A stretch of 64,000 nucleotides of DNA from Bartonella taylorii (GTDB taxonomy: Bacteria > Pseudomonadota > Alphaproteobacteria > Rhizobiales > Rhizobiaceae), in NCBI RefSeq assembly GCF_023920105.1, contig NZ_CP083693.1, forward strand, positions 1,567,001-1,631,000, given 5' to 3'. The notes under the pieces are model-generated. The model had not been told where the DNA came from and ran no database searches. It saw nothing but the letters and a program-made list of their open reading frames with translations. The number at the start of each line of letters is the position of its first letter. Within the stretch, counting starts at the first letter, position 1. The position numbers and the translations under genes are program-made. This document shows positions 1-9,485 of this stretch, one piece after another.

Positions 1-44
1 TTCCAACTTAACGTTAACAAAAGCCAAGTTTAAAGAATCTTTCT

Positions 45-1718
45 ATGCCTAAAACAGATATTGAAATTGCTCGCACGGCTCACAAGCAACACATCACTGA
101 AATTGCGCAAAAAATTGGTATCGCACATGAAAATCTCATTCCTTATGGACATGACAAAGCTAAAATTTCTTCTGCATACATAAAATCGCTCAATAAAAAT
201 CCGGATGGTAAACTTATCCTCGTCACGGCTATCAATCCAACACCTGCTGGAGAAGGAAAAACAACAACAACGGTTGGACTCAATGACGCTCTCAATCTCA
301 TTGGAAAAAAAACAATAGCTACCTTGAGAGAACCATCCTTAGGTCCTTGCTTTGGTATAAAAGGTGGTGCTGCTGGAGGTGGTTATGCCCAAGTTGTACC
401 AATGGATGACCTTAATTTGCATTTTACTGGTGATTTTCATGCCATTACGGCTGCTCATAATCTTCTTGCTGCGATGATAGATAATCATATCTATTGGGGA
501 AATAGCTTAAATATTGATCCACGTCGTATTGTTTGGAAACGAGTCCTTGACATGAATGACCGCGCTTTGCGTGATATCATTATTTCATTGGGTGGAGTAA
601 CCAACGGTTTTCCACGTCAAACAGGTTTTGACATTACTGTTGCATCAGAAATTATGGCTATTTTTTGTCTTGCCGAAAATTTAGAAAATCTTACGCAAAG
701 ACTCAAAAAAATTATTGTCGCCTATCGTTACGATAAAACACCTGTGACCGTTGCTGATCTCAATGCGGAAGGTGCAATGACAGTTCTTCTCAAAGATGCT
801 ATGCAACCTAATCTTGTACAAACAATTGAAAATAACCCTGTTCTTGTCCACGGAGGACCTTTTGCTAACATTGCTCATGGCTGTAATTCAGTTATAGCAA
901 CAAAAACCGCTTTAAAACTTGCAGATTATGTTGTCACAGAAGCAGGATTCGGAGCCGACCTTGGAGCAGAGAAATTTTTCAACATTAAATGTCGACAAGC
1001 AGATATTCTACCGAATGCTACAGTGATTGTCGCAACAATTCGCGCACTAAAAATGAATGGTGGAGTAGCTAAAAATGATTTGACAGTAGAAAATATCGCA
1101 GCTTTACAAAAGGGAGCAGCCAATCTTTTACGGCATATAAAAAATATGGAACACTACGGTATCCCTTGTATTGTTGCTATCAATCATTTTTATACTGATA
1201 GCGACGCTGAAATAAGTACATTGCAAGAAATAGTTTCGACAACTGGATGCAAAGCTGTTCTCTGCAAACATTGGCAACAAGGTGGAAAAGGCGCCACAGA
1301 ACTCGCACAAGAGCTTGTTAGCTTAATTGAAGAAAAAAGTGCCCATTTCAAAGTTCTGTATCAAGATAACCTGCCGCTCGTTCAGAAAATTAATTGTATC
1401 ATAACAAATCTCTATGGTGGACGCGGAGCTATAATCGCAGATCATATTCTCAAGCAACTTGAATGTTGGGAAAAAGAGGGCTATGGCGCATTTCCTATTT
1501 GTATGGCAAAAACGCCTTATTCTTTTTCCTCTAATCCAACAAAATACGGCGCTCCTGTTGATTTTGAAATTCCTGTGCGAGAAGTTCGTCTCTCTGCAGG
1601 TGCAGGTTTTATTGTTGTGATTTGCGGGGATGTCATGACCATGCCCGGCTTACCGCATTACCCTATCGCTGAAAAAATTCATCTTGACGAAAATGATCAG
1701 ATACAAGGGCTTTCATAA
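45..1718 (+). CDS. fhs: Formate--tetrahydrofolate ligase
   Basis: The 557-residue product matches the usual length of formyltetrahydrofolate synthetase, which joins formate to tetrahydrofolate using ATP and feeds one-carbon units to purine and formyl-Met synthesis in the cytoplasm. The nucleotide-binding loop [14 protein letters not shown] lies near residues 66-79. The family stretches [18 protein letters not shown] (about 96-113) and [14 protein letters not shown] (about 269-282) are both present. The ATG at 45 has only a weak upstream purine stretch, but the protein aligns from its N-terminus with the family. The gene stands alone, with a long AT-rich spacer before rpsU. The reading frame is complete, with no break seen. 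Confidence 0.96.
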   Translation: MPKTDIEIARTAHKQHITEIAQKIGIAHENLIPYGHDKAKISSAYIKSLNKNPDGKLILVTAINPTPAGEGKTTTTVGLNDALNLIGKKTIATLREPSLGPCFGIKGGAAGGGYAQVVPMDDLNLHFTGDFHAITAAHNLLAAMIDNHIYWGNSLNIDPRRIVWKRVLDMNDRALRDIIISLGGVTNGFPRQTGFDITVASEIMAIFCLAENLENLTQRLKKIIVAYRYDKTPVTVADLNAEGAMTVLLKDAMQPNLVQTIENNPVLVHGGPFANIAHGCNSVIATKTALKLADYVVTEAGFGADLGAEKFFNIKCRQADILPNATVIVATIRALKMNGGVAKNDLTVENIAALQKGAANLLRHIKNMEHYGIPCIVAINHFYTDSDAEISTLQEIVSTTGCKAVLCKHWQQGGKGATELAQELVSLIEEKSAHFKVLYQDNLPLVQKINCIITNLYGGRGAIIADHILKQLECWEKEGYGAFPICMAKTPYSFSSNPTKYGAPVDFEIPVREVRLSAGAGFIVVICGDVMTMPGLPHYPIAEKIHLDENDQIQGLS

Positions 1719-1835
1719 GCTTATACTTGTAAAGTCAATCATTCATTATGAAAGGCACTCTATAATAAAAAGCTTAGAATTTTAAAAAGCGATATAGACA
1801 AACCCCTTCTTTATGTGGTATGTGTATGTGTATTG

Positions 1836-1852
1836 TACGTATAGTATACGTA
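1836..1852. repeat. Short perfect palindrome in fhs-rpsU spacer
   Basis: TACGTATA-G-TATACGTA is an inverted repeat with 8-bp arms and a one-base centre. It sits in a stretch rich in GTAT words (about 1815-1865), roughly 85 bp upstream of rpsU. It could be a regulator site or a small cruciform. There is no T-run after it, so it does not look like a terminator. Confidence 0.4.
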
Positions 1853-1937
1853 TGGTGTATGTCCTTTTAGATATCTATTTAAAAAGGACTGGGTTTTTTC
1901 CTATTATTTATGACACTGAAACAAAGCAGGATAAATA

Positions 1938-2171
1938 GTGCAAGTACTCGTTCGTGATAATAATGTTGATCAAGCGCTGCGCGCGTTGAAAAAAAAGATG
2001 CAGCGTGAAGGTATCTTCCGTGAAATGAAAATGCGTGGTTATTATGAAAAGCCATCAGAAAAGCGTGCTCGTGAGAAGGCTGAAGCTGTTCGTCGCACAC
2101 GTAAGCTTGCTCGTAAGCGTGCGCAAAGAGAAGGCCTTGTTAGTAATGGTCGGGCTACTGCATTAAAATAG
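1938..2171 (+). CDS. rpsU: 30S ribosomal protein S21
   Basis: This small basic protein of 77 residues has the S21 start [20 protein letters not shown] and an Arg/Lys-rich C-terminal tail. S21 binds the 30S head near the anti-Shine-Dalgarno region and helps initiation. The start is GTG at 1938, preceded by AGGATAAATA, a good ribosome-binding site. The length is normal for the alphaproteobacterial form, which is longer at the C-terminus than the E. coli one. It stands alone between two long spacers. The opposite-strand open frame over it is a shadow of its basic codons. Confidence 0.95.
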   Translation: MQVLVRDNNVDQALRALKKKMQREGIFREMKMRGYYEKPSEKRAREKAEAVRRTRKLARKRAQREGLVSNGRATALK

Positions 2172-2913
2172 TATACGAGTAAACTTCTGTGTAATTGTAT
2201 TGTAAGATTTCCGTTGGCAGCTGTGTAGGTAGATATAGCACACGGATTTTTTGCTTTTAGCTATTTCAAGAAATGAGTATGCGTATGGAGTGTTTTTTTG
2301 TCTTTTCCTGTAATTTTTTTGTATACAACTCCGTGATGGTTTTCTTATCTGGTATAAAACATTCCGCATATTTCAAATCCCCTGAATCACGACAGATCGC
2401 AAATACAAATCACTGTCAAAATATGTAATTGTGTGTGGAAAGAATATTATATCAAACCATGACTTCTTCTTCATGTAATTTAATAAGATGATAAAATTTT
2501 GTAACTTTTTGCATCTCTTGACTTCCTCCCCACCTTAAAAAACGAAAATCCTTAACCATCACCAATCTGATTAAAGATTGGCTTCTGTCAACTACACTCC
2601 ACTTTCTAACCACTTATGTGATTCATTGCATAGGCTCACAAGTTTTGCTCTGAATCTTCTGTTCAATTTTATACTTCTGTACTTGGTTGATGCAAAAGAA
2701 AACTGGACGTTGATGAACGGTATACTCTCATAAACAATGTAAGCATTAGAAGTCCAAACTTTTGTTTTACTTATTCTGTTATTCTTGTAACAAATTCTTC
2801 ATTGTTTAGATCTCTTTAACTAGCAGTATGCCATAATTTTGATCAGTTCTCAATCCTATCTTCCAGATCTTAGATTACCAATATATAGAAACGAATAGAT
2901 AAAAGGTTTAAGT
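2172..2913. other. Long non-coding spacer rpsU to SH3 gene
   Basis: About 740 bp with no convincing gene. A weak stem (TCCGT/ACGGA) followed by six Ts at about 2209-2252 may end rpsU transcription. A hairpin with 7-bp arms (CCAATCT/AGATTGG, 2562-2581) has no T-run and its role is unknown. Two words in this spacer (CATTAGAAGT at 2744-2753 and AGATCTCTTTAA at 2808-2819) recur in the same order in the spacer at 25195-25329. The rest looks like decayed AT-rich sequence, which is common in Bartonella. Confidence 0.6.
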
Positions 2914-3486
2914 GTGCAATATTTTAGTTGGTTTCGATTCTCAGTGCTTGCATTACGTATCCTAATAGCAGGAACCTTTGTATTCAGCTCACCTCGTTTT
3001 TTGCACGCACAAACACTCAATCAAAATTCAGGGCAAAATTTAGGACCAAGCGGTTTACCACTTCCACGGTTTGCTTCGATAAAACCTACCCGTGTTAATG
3101 TGCGCATCGGACCAGGTAGCAATTATTCTATCATCTTTACCTACAAAAAACAGGGATTGCCTATTGAAATCATCCAAGAATATGATCAATGGCGCAAAAT
3201 TCGTGATGCCGAAGGCGATGAGGGATGGGTATATCAATCGCTTTTATCAGGAAAACGAACCGCTATAGCTATTCCATGGCAAAAAGATAAAACAAAAAGG
3301 CTGATGCTACGCAAAAGTCCTGCAGACAACGCAGAACTTGTGGCAGAAGTAGAGCCTAATGTCATTGGTAACATCCGCCAATGCGATGGATACTGGTGCG
3401 AATTAAGTATTAACAATACGCGCGGATGGCTTCCTCAACCACAGTTATGGGGAATCTATCCTGATGAAAAAATAAAAGGTTGGTAA
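2914..3486 (+). CDS. Exported protein with two bacterial SH3 domains
   Basis: The 190-residue product starts at GTG. It has a hydrophobic signal peptide of about 32 residues (LALRILIAGTFVFSS, then a likely signal peptidase site near FLHAQ). Two SH3-like segments follow. The first, at about residues 57-112, includes NVRIGPGSNYSIIFTYKKQ and EGWVYQSLL. The second, at about 125-180, includes MLRKSPADNAELVAEV and RGWLPQPQLWGIY. Bacterial SH3 domains usually bind peptidoglycan or periplasmic protein partners, so a cell-envelope role is inferred. No enzyme motif is visible. It converges on irr with only 58 bp between them. Confidence 0.85.
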   Translation: MQYFSWFRFSVLALRILIAGTFVFSSPRFLHAQTLNQNSGQNLGPSGLPLPRFASIKPTRVNVRIGPGSNYSIIFTYKKQGLPIEIIQEYDQWRKIRDAEGDEGWVYQSLLSGKRTAIAIPWQKDKTKRLMLRKSPADNAELVAEVEPNVIGNIRQCDGYWCELSINNTRGWLPQPQLWGIYPDEKIKGW

Positions 3487-3544
3487 ATTTTCAAATCAAT
3501 AAAGTTTAATTTTCATTCCTTATTGAATTCCTCGAATCCTATAA

Positions 3545-4039
3545 TTAAGTTTTTGGTTTTAACCGAACTATCAAATCAACATGCGAAATTTCCATACCTT
3601 CTGGTGGTTTAGGCAAATTTCCAATAATAGGAGCTTCTTCCAAATCGCACGAAATATCAAGAATACGATTCTCACCTTCTATATAAAAATGATAATGATT
3701 AGATGTATTAGTATCAAACCAAGTTTTCGAACCTTCTACGGCAATAATCCGTAATAACCCTGCTTCCGTAAATTGATGAAGTGTATTATAAACAGTTGCT
3801 AAAGACACAGGCACACCTAACGCTATTGCCTCTTCATAGAGCTCTTCAGCAGCGATATGACGGTTGCCTTGAGAAAAAATCATATGAGCAAGCTCTAACC
3901 GCTGACGTGTTGGCCGCAATCCATTTTGACGCAAACGTTTTTCTAACATAGGGATGGAATAATAATGCACAACCTCTTCACAATCCTTCGTTGACTGTTC
4001 TTCTTCATCCAAACCTAAATTCTCTACGCTCACTGACAT
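3545..4039 (-). CDS. irr: Iron response regulator Irr (Fur family)
   Basis: Fur-superfamily regulator of 164 residues from the ATG at 4039; a GTG at 4051 is a possible alternative, and neither start has a clear ribosome-binding site. The winged-helix part contains LRPTRQRLELAHMIF and SLATVYNTLHQFTEAGLL. The metal/haem region has NHYHFYIEGE, where many Irr proteins have HHH. Irr senses haem status in Rhizobiales and represses or activates iron-linked genes. The N-terminal haem motif GCPW of Bradyrhizobium Irr is absent here. Divergence from fabA-fabB-fabI is the standard rhizobial arrangement and strongly supports Irr over Fur or Zur. Confidence 0.9.
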   Translation of the reverse strand: MSVSVENLGLDEEEQSTKDCEEVVHYYSIPMLEKRLRQNGLRPTRQRLELAHMIFSQGNRHIAAEELYEEAIALGVPVSLATVYNTLHQFTEAGLLRIIAVEGSKTWFDTNTSNHYHFYIEGENRILDISCDLEEAPIIGNLPKPPEGMEISHVDLIVRLKPKT

Positions 4040-4170
4040 GTTAAAGACCACAACTTATTTCTGTTCAAATAAGGTTAAAACATAAAAATGGGGACAGTAT
4101 GGTGTAATTTTTATTCCATTTTTAAATAACCTACCGTGCAGGATACATAAAAAAGGGTATTTGTCATTAA

Positions 4171-4189
4171 AAATGATATAAAATCATTT
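4171..4189. promoter_or_regulatory. Inverted repeat in irr-fabA promoter region
   Basis: AAATGAT-ATAAA-ATCATTT gives 7-bp arms around a 5-base centre in the divergent spacer between irr and fabA. The position, 82 bp upstream of the fabA start, suits an operator, and its Fur-like AT palindrome form would suit Irr autoregulation. It does not match an Irr iron-control element closely, so the assignment is tentative. Confidence 0.3.
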
Positions 4190-4270
4190 CCCTCTCCTTA
4201 AAATTTGCTCTAAAAGTAGATTGTGGAGAAGCGCAGAAGTTAAAAATATACGCAAATAAATGGAGTAACA

Positions 4271-4780
4271 ATGACTGAACAAAAGTCTCGCTACACTTAT
4301 GAAGAGCTTCTAAGCTGCGCGCGCGGCGAAATGTTTGGTAGGGGTAATGCACAATTACCTGCACCACCAATGTTAATGATTCATCGAATCACCCAAATTA
4401 GTGAAACCGGTGGTGAATACAATAAAGGAATGGTCCGTGCCGAATTTGATATTACTCCAGACTTATGGTTCTTTGACTGTCACTTTATAGGTGATCCAGT
4501 CATGCCAGGATGTCTCGGTTTAGATGGTATGTGGCAATTAACAGGTTTTTTTCTCGGTTGGTTAGGTGAACTAGGCAAAGGAAGAGCTATATCAACAGGT
4601 GAAGTAAAATTATCAGGTATGGTAACTCCGCAAACCAAACTTCTTGAATATGGAATAGATTTTAAACGTATTCGGCGTGGGAATTTGGTCTTGGGAATAG
4701 CCGATGGATGGGTAAAAGCAGATGGGGAATCCATCTATAAAGCGAGTGATTTACGTGTTGCTTTGTTTAAAGAAGACTGA
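4271..4780 (+). CDS. fabA: 3-hydroxydecanoyl-ACP dehydratase/isomerase
   Basis: The 169-residue product is the bifunctional dehydratase that makes trans-2- and cis-3-decenoyl-ACP, the branch point for unsaturated fatty acids. The active-site stretch [21 protein letters not shown] contains the catalytic His71 and Asp85. The ATG at 4271 follows TGGAGTAACA, a good ribosome-binding site. It begins the fabA-fabB-fabI cluster, with 56 bp to fabB. FabA and FabB work together: FabA isomerises and FabB extends the cis product. Confidence 0.96.
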   Translation: MTEQKSRYTYEELLSCARGEMFGRGNAQLPAPPMLMIHRITQISETGGEYNKGMVRAEFDITPDLWFFDCHFIGDPVMPGCLGLDGMWQLTGFFLGWLGELGKGRAISTGEVKLSGMVTPQTKLLEYGIDFKRIRRGNLVLGIADGWVKADGESIYKASDLRVALFKED

Positions 4781-4836
4781 AATTATTTCCATTAGCAGGG
4801 ATATTTTGTTATTCTGTGTGAAACAAGGAGGTATGA

Positions 4837-6057
4837 ATGCGTCGAGTTGTTGTAACTGGAATGGGAATTGTCTCTGCAATCGGAAATAACCCTCAAGCCG
4901 TTTTAACTAGCTTGTATGAAGCGAAATCTGGGATTTCTTATGCGCCCCAGTATGCCGAGTTGGGCTTTCGTAGCAGAGTTTATGGCAAACCTAATGTTAA
5001 TGTAGAAGAATTAGTTGATCGACGTGCTTTACGTTTTCATGGACGTGGAACTGCTTGGAATCACATTGCCCTGGATCAAGCAATTGCTGATGCGGGTTTA
5101 GAACTTCATGAAGTATCAAATGAACGTACAGGTATCATTATGGGCTCTGGAGGGGCTTCAACTCAATCAATTGTTGAAGCTGCTGATATTACACGCCAAA
5201 AAGGTCCAAAGCGCGTTGGTCCTTTTGTCGTACCTAAAGCGATGAGTTCTACAGCATCTGCAACACTTGCAACTTTTTTTAAAATTAAAGGAGTGAATTA
5301 TTCAATCTCTTCGGCTTGTGCCACTTCTAATCATTGTATTGGAAATGCTTATGAATTGATACAATACGGCAGGCAGGACCGTATCTTTGCCGGTGGTTGC
5401 GAAGATTTAGATTGGACACTATCTGTGTTGTTCGATGCTATGGGTGCTATGTCCAGCAAATATAATGATGTACCTCAAAAAGCTTCACGTGCCTATGATA
5501 TCAATCGTGATGGATTTGTTATTGCTGGTGGGGCTGGTGTTTTGGTTCTTGAAGAGCTAGAACTTGCTAAAGCACGTGGTGCGAAAATCTATGGAGAAAT
5601 TGTTGGGTATGGCGCTACATCTGATGGACATGATATGGTCGCTCCATCTGGCGAGGGAGCAGAACGGTGTATGCGTATGGCGCTTGCAACCGTAAATAAT
5701 AAGATTGATTATATCAATCCCCATGCAACCGCAACACCTGTTGGTGATCCTCCAGAAATAGAAGCAATCCGCCGTATCTTTGGAGCAGGTGATCAATGCC
5801 CTCCAATTTCTGCCACAAAATCCTTAACTGGTCATTCTTTGGGAGCGGCAGGTGTTCAAGAAGCAATCTATACACTGTTAATGATGAATCATAATTTTAT
5901 TTGCGAAAGCGCTCATATTGAAGAGCTTGATCCAATTTTTGCTGATATGCCCATTGTTCGTGAACGTCGTGATCATCAACAACTTAATACTGTATTGTCA
6001 AATACATTCGGTTTTGGCGGTACCAATGCAACGCTCGTTTTCCAACGCTATACATAA
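4837..6057 (+). CDS. fabB: 3-oxoacyl-ACP synthase I
   Basis: The 406-residue condensing enzyme shows the Cys-His-His triad of KAS I: Cys161 in [12 protein letters not shown], His296 in [12 protein letters not shown], and His333 in [12 protein letters not shown], with Lys328. It elongates acyl-ACP with malonyl-ACP and is needed for unsaturated chains made by FabA. A very strong Shine-Dalgarno sequence, AAGGAGGT at 4825-4832, precedes the ATG. It lies directly between fabA and fabI. The C-terminal [15 protein letters not shown] is the normal thiolase-fold end. Confidence 0.96.
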   Translation: MRRVVVTGMGIVSAIGNNPQAVLTSLYEAKSGISYAPQYAELGFRSRVYGKPNVNVEELVDRRALRFHGRGTAWNHIALDQAIADAGLELHEVSNERTGIIMGSGGASTQSIVEAADITRQKGPKRVGPFVVPKAMSSTASATLATFFKIKGVNYSISSACATSNHCIGNAYELIQYGRQDRIFAGGCEDLDWTLSVLFDAMGAMSSKYNDVPQKASRAYDINRDGFVIAGGAGVLVLEELELAKARGAKIYGEIVGYGATSDGHDMVAPSGEGAERCMRMALATVNNKIDYINPHATATPVGDPPEIEAIRRIFGAGDQCPPISATKSLTGHSLGAAGVQEAIYTLLMMNHNFICESAHIEELDPIFADMPIVRERRDHQQLNTVLSNTFGFGGTNATLVFQRYT

Positions 6058-6108
6058 ACAGGAATTCTTAGCTGGTTGAAAAAAGCACGATCTTTTACGG
6101 AGAATAAT

Positions 6109-6927
6109 ATGAAAGGTTTGATGGAGGGCAAACGTGGCCTTATTATGGGGGTTGCAAATGACCATTCAATCGCATGGGGTATTGCGTGCCAACTAGCAGA
6201 AGCAGGAGCTGAATTAGCTTTTACTTATCAAGGAGATGCCTTCGGGAAAAGGGTTCAACCCTTAGCAGAGCAGCTCGGTTGTAAATTGTTACTTGAATGC
6301 GATGTTGAAAAAATTGAAAATGTCGATCGCGTCTTTGAACAACTTGAAAAAGAATGGAAAACTATTGATTTCGTTGTTCATGCTATTGGCTTTTCAGATA
6401 AGACTCAACTAAAAGGGCGTTATGTTGATGTTACAACACGCGAAAATTTTAAACGCACAATGGTTATTTCAGCTTATTCTTTTACTGAAATTGCCCAACG
6501 TGCTGGTAAACTTATGCCCAATGGGGGTACACTTTTAACACTTACCTATGGAGCTTCACAGCAAGTTGTACCTAATTACAATATCATGGGTGTGGCTAAA
6601 GCTGCTTTAGAAGCTATGGTACGCTATTTGGCCGCAGATTTTGGCCCTCAAAATATCCGCGTTAATGCAATTTCAGCAGGACCTGTTAGGACCTTGGCTG
6701 GTAATGGTATCGCAGCTGCACGCGCGATCTTTTCGTATCAACGTCGTAATGCGCCATTGCGCCGTACAGTGAACATCCATGAAATCGGAAAATCTGCTCT
6801 TTACCTACTCTCTGATTTATCATCAGGTGTTACTGGTGAAATCCATTATGTGGATTCGGGCTATAACATTATGTCTATGCCAACACTTAAAGAATTAAAA
6901 CAAAGTGAGGAAACTCAGGGAGAATAA
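6109..6927 (+). CDS. fabI: Enoyl-ACP reductase (NADH)
   Basis: Short-chain dehydrogenase family enzyme of 272 residues that performs the last reduction in each round of fatty-acid elongation. The nucleotide-binding GVANDHSIAWG is near the N-terminus, and the FabI catalytic set is Tyr147, Tyr157 and Lys164 in PNYNIMGVAKAAL. The ATG at 6109 after ACGGAGAATAAT is preferred; a TTG at 6076 would add 11 unconserved residues. It is the third gene of the fab cluster. FabI is the target class of triclosan and related inhibitors. Confidence 0.95.
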   Translation: MKGLMEGKRGLIMGVANDHSIAWGIACQLAEAGAELAFTYQGDAFGKRVQPLAEQLGCKLLLECDVEKIENVDRVFEQLEKEWKTIDFVVHAIGFSDKTQLKGRYVDVTTRENFKRTMVISAYSFTEIAQRAGKLMPNGGTLLTLTYGASQQVVPNYNIMGVAKAALEAMVRYLAADFGPQNIRVNAISAGPVRTLAGNGIAAARAIFSYQRRNAPLRRTVNIHEIGKSALYLLSDLSSGVTGEIHYVDSGYNIMSMPTLKELKQSEETQGE

Positions 6928-6936
6928 CTATCCATA

Positions 6937-6985
6937 ATACTTTTAAAAGTATAAAATGGCCATTTCCATACTATTTTAGTAGTAT
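6937..6985. terminator. Cluster of three palindromes between convergent fabI and gpsA
   Basis: Three adjacent inverted repeats lie just after fabI: ATACTTTTAAAAGTAT (6937-6952, perfect), AAATGGCCATTT (6954-6965, perfect), and ATACTA-TTTTAG-TAGTAT (6968-6985), the last followed by TTTT. They lie between two converging genes, so a termination role is likely, but the stems are AT-rich and not classic. Confidence 0.4.
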
Positions 6986-7203
6986 TTTCAACACTTTCTT
7001 GCTTTTGTATAACTCTATAAGGAGAAGATGTACCTTATTCTCAAAGAGATGATTTAGATAATGATCAAATTTTTCACGTTTAAGTCATATTGCATAAAAA
7101 GTTAGCCCATATAACCCCTACACTTCACCAAAGTGTTATTGCCTTGTCTAATGGTTAGCATAACCTATTGCAAAGTTTCCGTGATACTATAATCATATCT
7201 CTC

Positions 7204-8244
7204 TTAGGTGTTTGAATATTTTAAAAACATACTGGAATCATGCATTTCATCTTTGAGTGCTCGGCTCAGTAATGTATCAGCTGCTTCAACTACACTTTTA
7301 CCACAAAATAGAACCTGATAAATTTGCTCTGTAATTGGCATTTCTACCCCGATACGTTGTGCTAACGTATGCACTTCTTTAGTGTTTAAATAACCTTCAA
7401 CAACTTGACCAACCTGTTTTGCTGCTTCTTCTGTATCCATTCCTTGACCAAGCAGCATTCCAAAACGGCGGTTGCGCGACTGGTTATCAGTACATGTCAA
7501 AACCAAATCACCTAAGCCTGTCATCCCCATAAATGTAGAAAGCTCAGCGCCCATAGCAATGCCTAAATGACTGATTTCAGCTAACCCTCGCGTGATAAGA
7601 GCTACTCGAGCATTTGCTCCAAATCCCATACCATCTGATATTCCTGCACCAATAGCAATGACATTTTTGACAGCTCCACCTAATTGAACGCCTATCATAT
7701 CTGGATTTTTATAAACTCTAAAATTTTTGCTACAATGGAAAAGCTTCTGTAGTTCTTCACTAAATTTAACATCAGAAGCTGCGACCGTAATTGCTGTAGG
7801 CAAACCTATAGCCAATTCTTTAGCAAAAGTTGGTCCAGAAAAGATAGCTAAAGGAATTTTATCACCCAAAATCTCACGAGCAACTTCTTGTAAGAGCCGT
7901 CCTGTACCATGTTCTAGGCCTTTTGTTGCCCAAATAATACGTGAATGTTGATTTAAATAAGGTTTTATTTTGTATAATACCTTACGAAACATATGACTTG
8001 GAACAGCTATTAATATATCCCGACTTGCGGTTATTGCAGTCTCAAGTGAAACTTCAAGCGATAAATTGTCAGGAAATCGAACATCCGGTAAAAATGCCTG
8101 ATTACAGCGATATTCCTGTAATTTCCTGATATGCTGAAGGTCACGTCCCCATAATAAAACACGATAACCGTTACGAGCAAGCGCAATGGCTAATGCAGTG
8201 CCAAAAGAACCAGCACCAATAACTGTCATCGAAACCGCATTCAT
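7204..8244 (-). CDS. gpsA: Glycerol-3-phosphate dehydrogenase [NAD(P)+]
   Basis: The 346-residue product makes sn-glycerol 3-phosphate from dihydroxyacetone phosphate, supplying the phospholipid backbone. The N-terminal Rossmann motif is [16 protein letters not shown], followed by LLWGRD. The family signature [21 protein letters not shown] carries the catalytic lysine. [11 protein letters not shown] and SRNRRFG are also present. The length is normal (about 330-345). It converges on fabI and lies downstream of the cyo operon on the same strand, separated from it by a terminator. Confidence 0.95.
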   Translation of the reverse strand: MNAVSMTVIGAGSFGTALAIALARNGYRVLLWGRDLQHIRKLQEYRCNQAFLPDVRFPDNLSLEVSLETAITASRDILIAVPSHMFRKVLYKIKPYLNQHSRIIWATKGLEHGTGRLLQEVAREILGDKIPLAIFSGPTFAKELAIGLPTAITVAASDVKFSEELQKLFHCSKNFRVYKNPDMIGVQLGGAVKNVIAIGAGISDGMGFGANARVALITRGLAEISHLGIAMGAELSTFMGMTGLGDLVLTCTDNQSRNRRFGMLLGQGMDTEEAAKQVGQVVEGYLNTKEVHTLAQRIGVEMPITEQIYQVLFCGKSVVEAADTLLSRALKDEMHDSSMFLKYSNT

Positions 8245-8540
8245 TAAGTTTCCTGATGGTTTTCCAAATCTTCGTTTTAATTGTATATTATTGTTACAAT
8301 ATCTTTAATATAAATTCACTGAATTTGAAAGCCCTACTGCTTCATGGCTTTATCCAATACAATATGTAATCTATTAAAGATCTTCATGTTTTCTGTACTG
8401 AATTGTACAGATAAACTCTTGTACATTCTATAAATGGCTATTTGAAATAATGCCCCCACAATAATTATTCTACTACTTCCCTGTACCGAACATCCACCTT
8501 ACATCCCATGAACATTTTTTGTGCCTATCACCTACCAAAA
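8245..8540. other. Spacer between gpsA and cyo terminator
   Basis: About 300 bp of AT-rich DNA with no supportable gene. It must contain the gpsA promoter on the minus strand, because the cyo terminator lies on its far side, but no convincing -35/-10 pair stands out. Confidence 0.5.
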
Positions 8541-8563
8541 GAGCCAATGCTTGGCACTGGCTC
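8537..8563 (-). terminator. Rho-independent terminator of cyoABCD
   Basis: Read on the minus strand, GAGCCA and TGGCTC flank a nested TGC/GCA stem (8541-8563) followed by TTTT. It starts 26 bp after the cyoD stop codon. Confidence 0.75.
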
Positions 8564-8588
8564 CTATGAATATTTTTATTATTGGTAA

Positions 8589-9485
8589 CTACTTTATGGG
8601 CGCTTGCATATTCGGTACTTGCCCCACGGGCATTTCTACCCCTGGCGCCTGCTCTACGGGAGCCTGCGTATTTGGTGCTTGCCCTACAGGCATTTCTACT
8701 CCTGGTGCCTGCTCTACGGGAGCCTGCGTATTTGGTGCTTGCCCCACAGGCATTTCTACTCCTGGTGCCTGCTCTACGGGAGCCTGCATATTTGGTGCTT
8801 GACCCACAGGCATTTCTACTCCTGGTGCCTGCTCTACGGGAGCCTGCATATTTGGTGCTTGACCCACGGGCATTTCTACTCCTGGCGCCTGCTCTACGGG
8901 AGCCTGCATATTTGGTGCTTGACCTAACGGCATTTCTACCCCTGGCGCTTGCTCTACGGGAGCCTGCGTATTCGGTGCTTGCCCCACAGGCATTTCTACT
9001 CCTGGTGCCTGCTCTACGGGAGCCTGCGTATTCGGTGCTTGCCTTGGGGACACTTGGACACCTAATAAATGCTCTTCAAGCTTTTGTATGTCTGATAATT
9101 TCTCTACCGATACAGAGCTATCTCTTTCTACCTTTTCTGGCTCAATAATACGTCCTGAACCACCCATCATATTATAATTCAAATGGGAAATAGCCCACCA
9201 AGTACCTCCAATAATAATAAAAACACAAATGACTGCAAACCACAAAGCGCTTAAATTCCATTTAGCATCTGGACCAGAATTCAAGTGTAAAAAGAAAACA
9301 ATCTGCACAATAATTTGAATAATCGCCATCCCAATAAGATATGCAACCTTCGTGCTAATTGCCCAGCTTTCCATCATTCCATACATCACAGGAATAAAAG
9401 AGCCCAAAGTGAAAAATACAGCCAGAATAAAGCCAACTAAATAGGAACCAGTACTGGGACTATGTGTTTCATTATGCATGCTCAT
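8589..9485 (-). CDS. cyoD: Cytochrome o ubiquinol oxidase subunit IV with repeat tail
   Basis: The first ~115 residues of this 298-residue protein are normal CyoD: three membrane helices (FILAVFFTLGSFIPVMYG, LIGMAIIQIIVQIVFFLHL, LWFAVICVFIIIGGTWWAI) ending in MMGG. The family is usually about 110-130 residues. Here a linker is followed by seven full and one partial copy of a 20-residue unit, consensus QAPNTQAPVEQAPGVEMPVG. With three helices and a cytoplasmic N-terminus, the tail should face the periplasm (inference from E. coli topology). The start ATG at 9485 overlaps the cyoC stop as TAATG; a second ATG at 9479 is possible. It is the last gene of the cyo operon. Confidence 0.9.
   Translation of the reverse strand: MSMHNETHSPSTGSYLVGFILAVFFTLGSFIPVMYGMMESWAISTKVAYLIGMAIIQIIVQIVFFLHLNSGPDAKWNLSALWFAVICVFIIIGGTWWAISHLNYNMMGGSGRIIEPEKVERDSSVSVEKLSDIQKLEEHLLGVQVSPRQAPNTQAPVEQAPGVEMPVGQAPNTQAPVEQAPGVEMPLGQAPNMQAPVEQAPGVEMPVGQAPNMQAPVEQAPGVEMPVGQAPNMQAPVEQAPGVEMPVGQAPNTQAPVEQAPGVEMPVGQAPNTQAPVEQAPGVEMPVGQVPNMQAPIK
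8595..9044. repeat. 60-bp tandem repeat (VNTR) inside cyoD
   Basis: Seven full 60-bp units plus a partial one run through the 3' half of cyoD. The unit is in frame (20 codons). Units differ at few positions, for example Thr or Met at unit residue 5 and one Val to Leu change. Such low divergence points to recent expansion or homogenisation. Because the period is a multiple of three, long spurious frames stay open on the other strand. Confidence 0.95.

Noticed and set aside
2163..2369. 68-codon minus-strand frame after rpsU
   Set aside because: No ribosome-binding site or family match, and low-complexity AT-rich composition.
2562..2581. Hairpin CCAATCT/AGATTGG as a terminator
   Set aside because: No T-run follows on either strand and no gene ends nearby.
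8582..9148. Long plus-strand open frames over the cyoD repeat (about 188, 107 and 93 codons)
   Set aside because: They exist because the 60-bp repeat is a multiple of three and stays open in several frames. Their products are leucine/alanine-rich nonsense, and the minus-strand cyoD frame is the supported gene.
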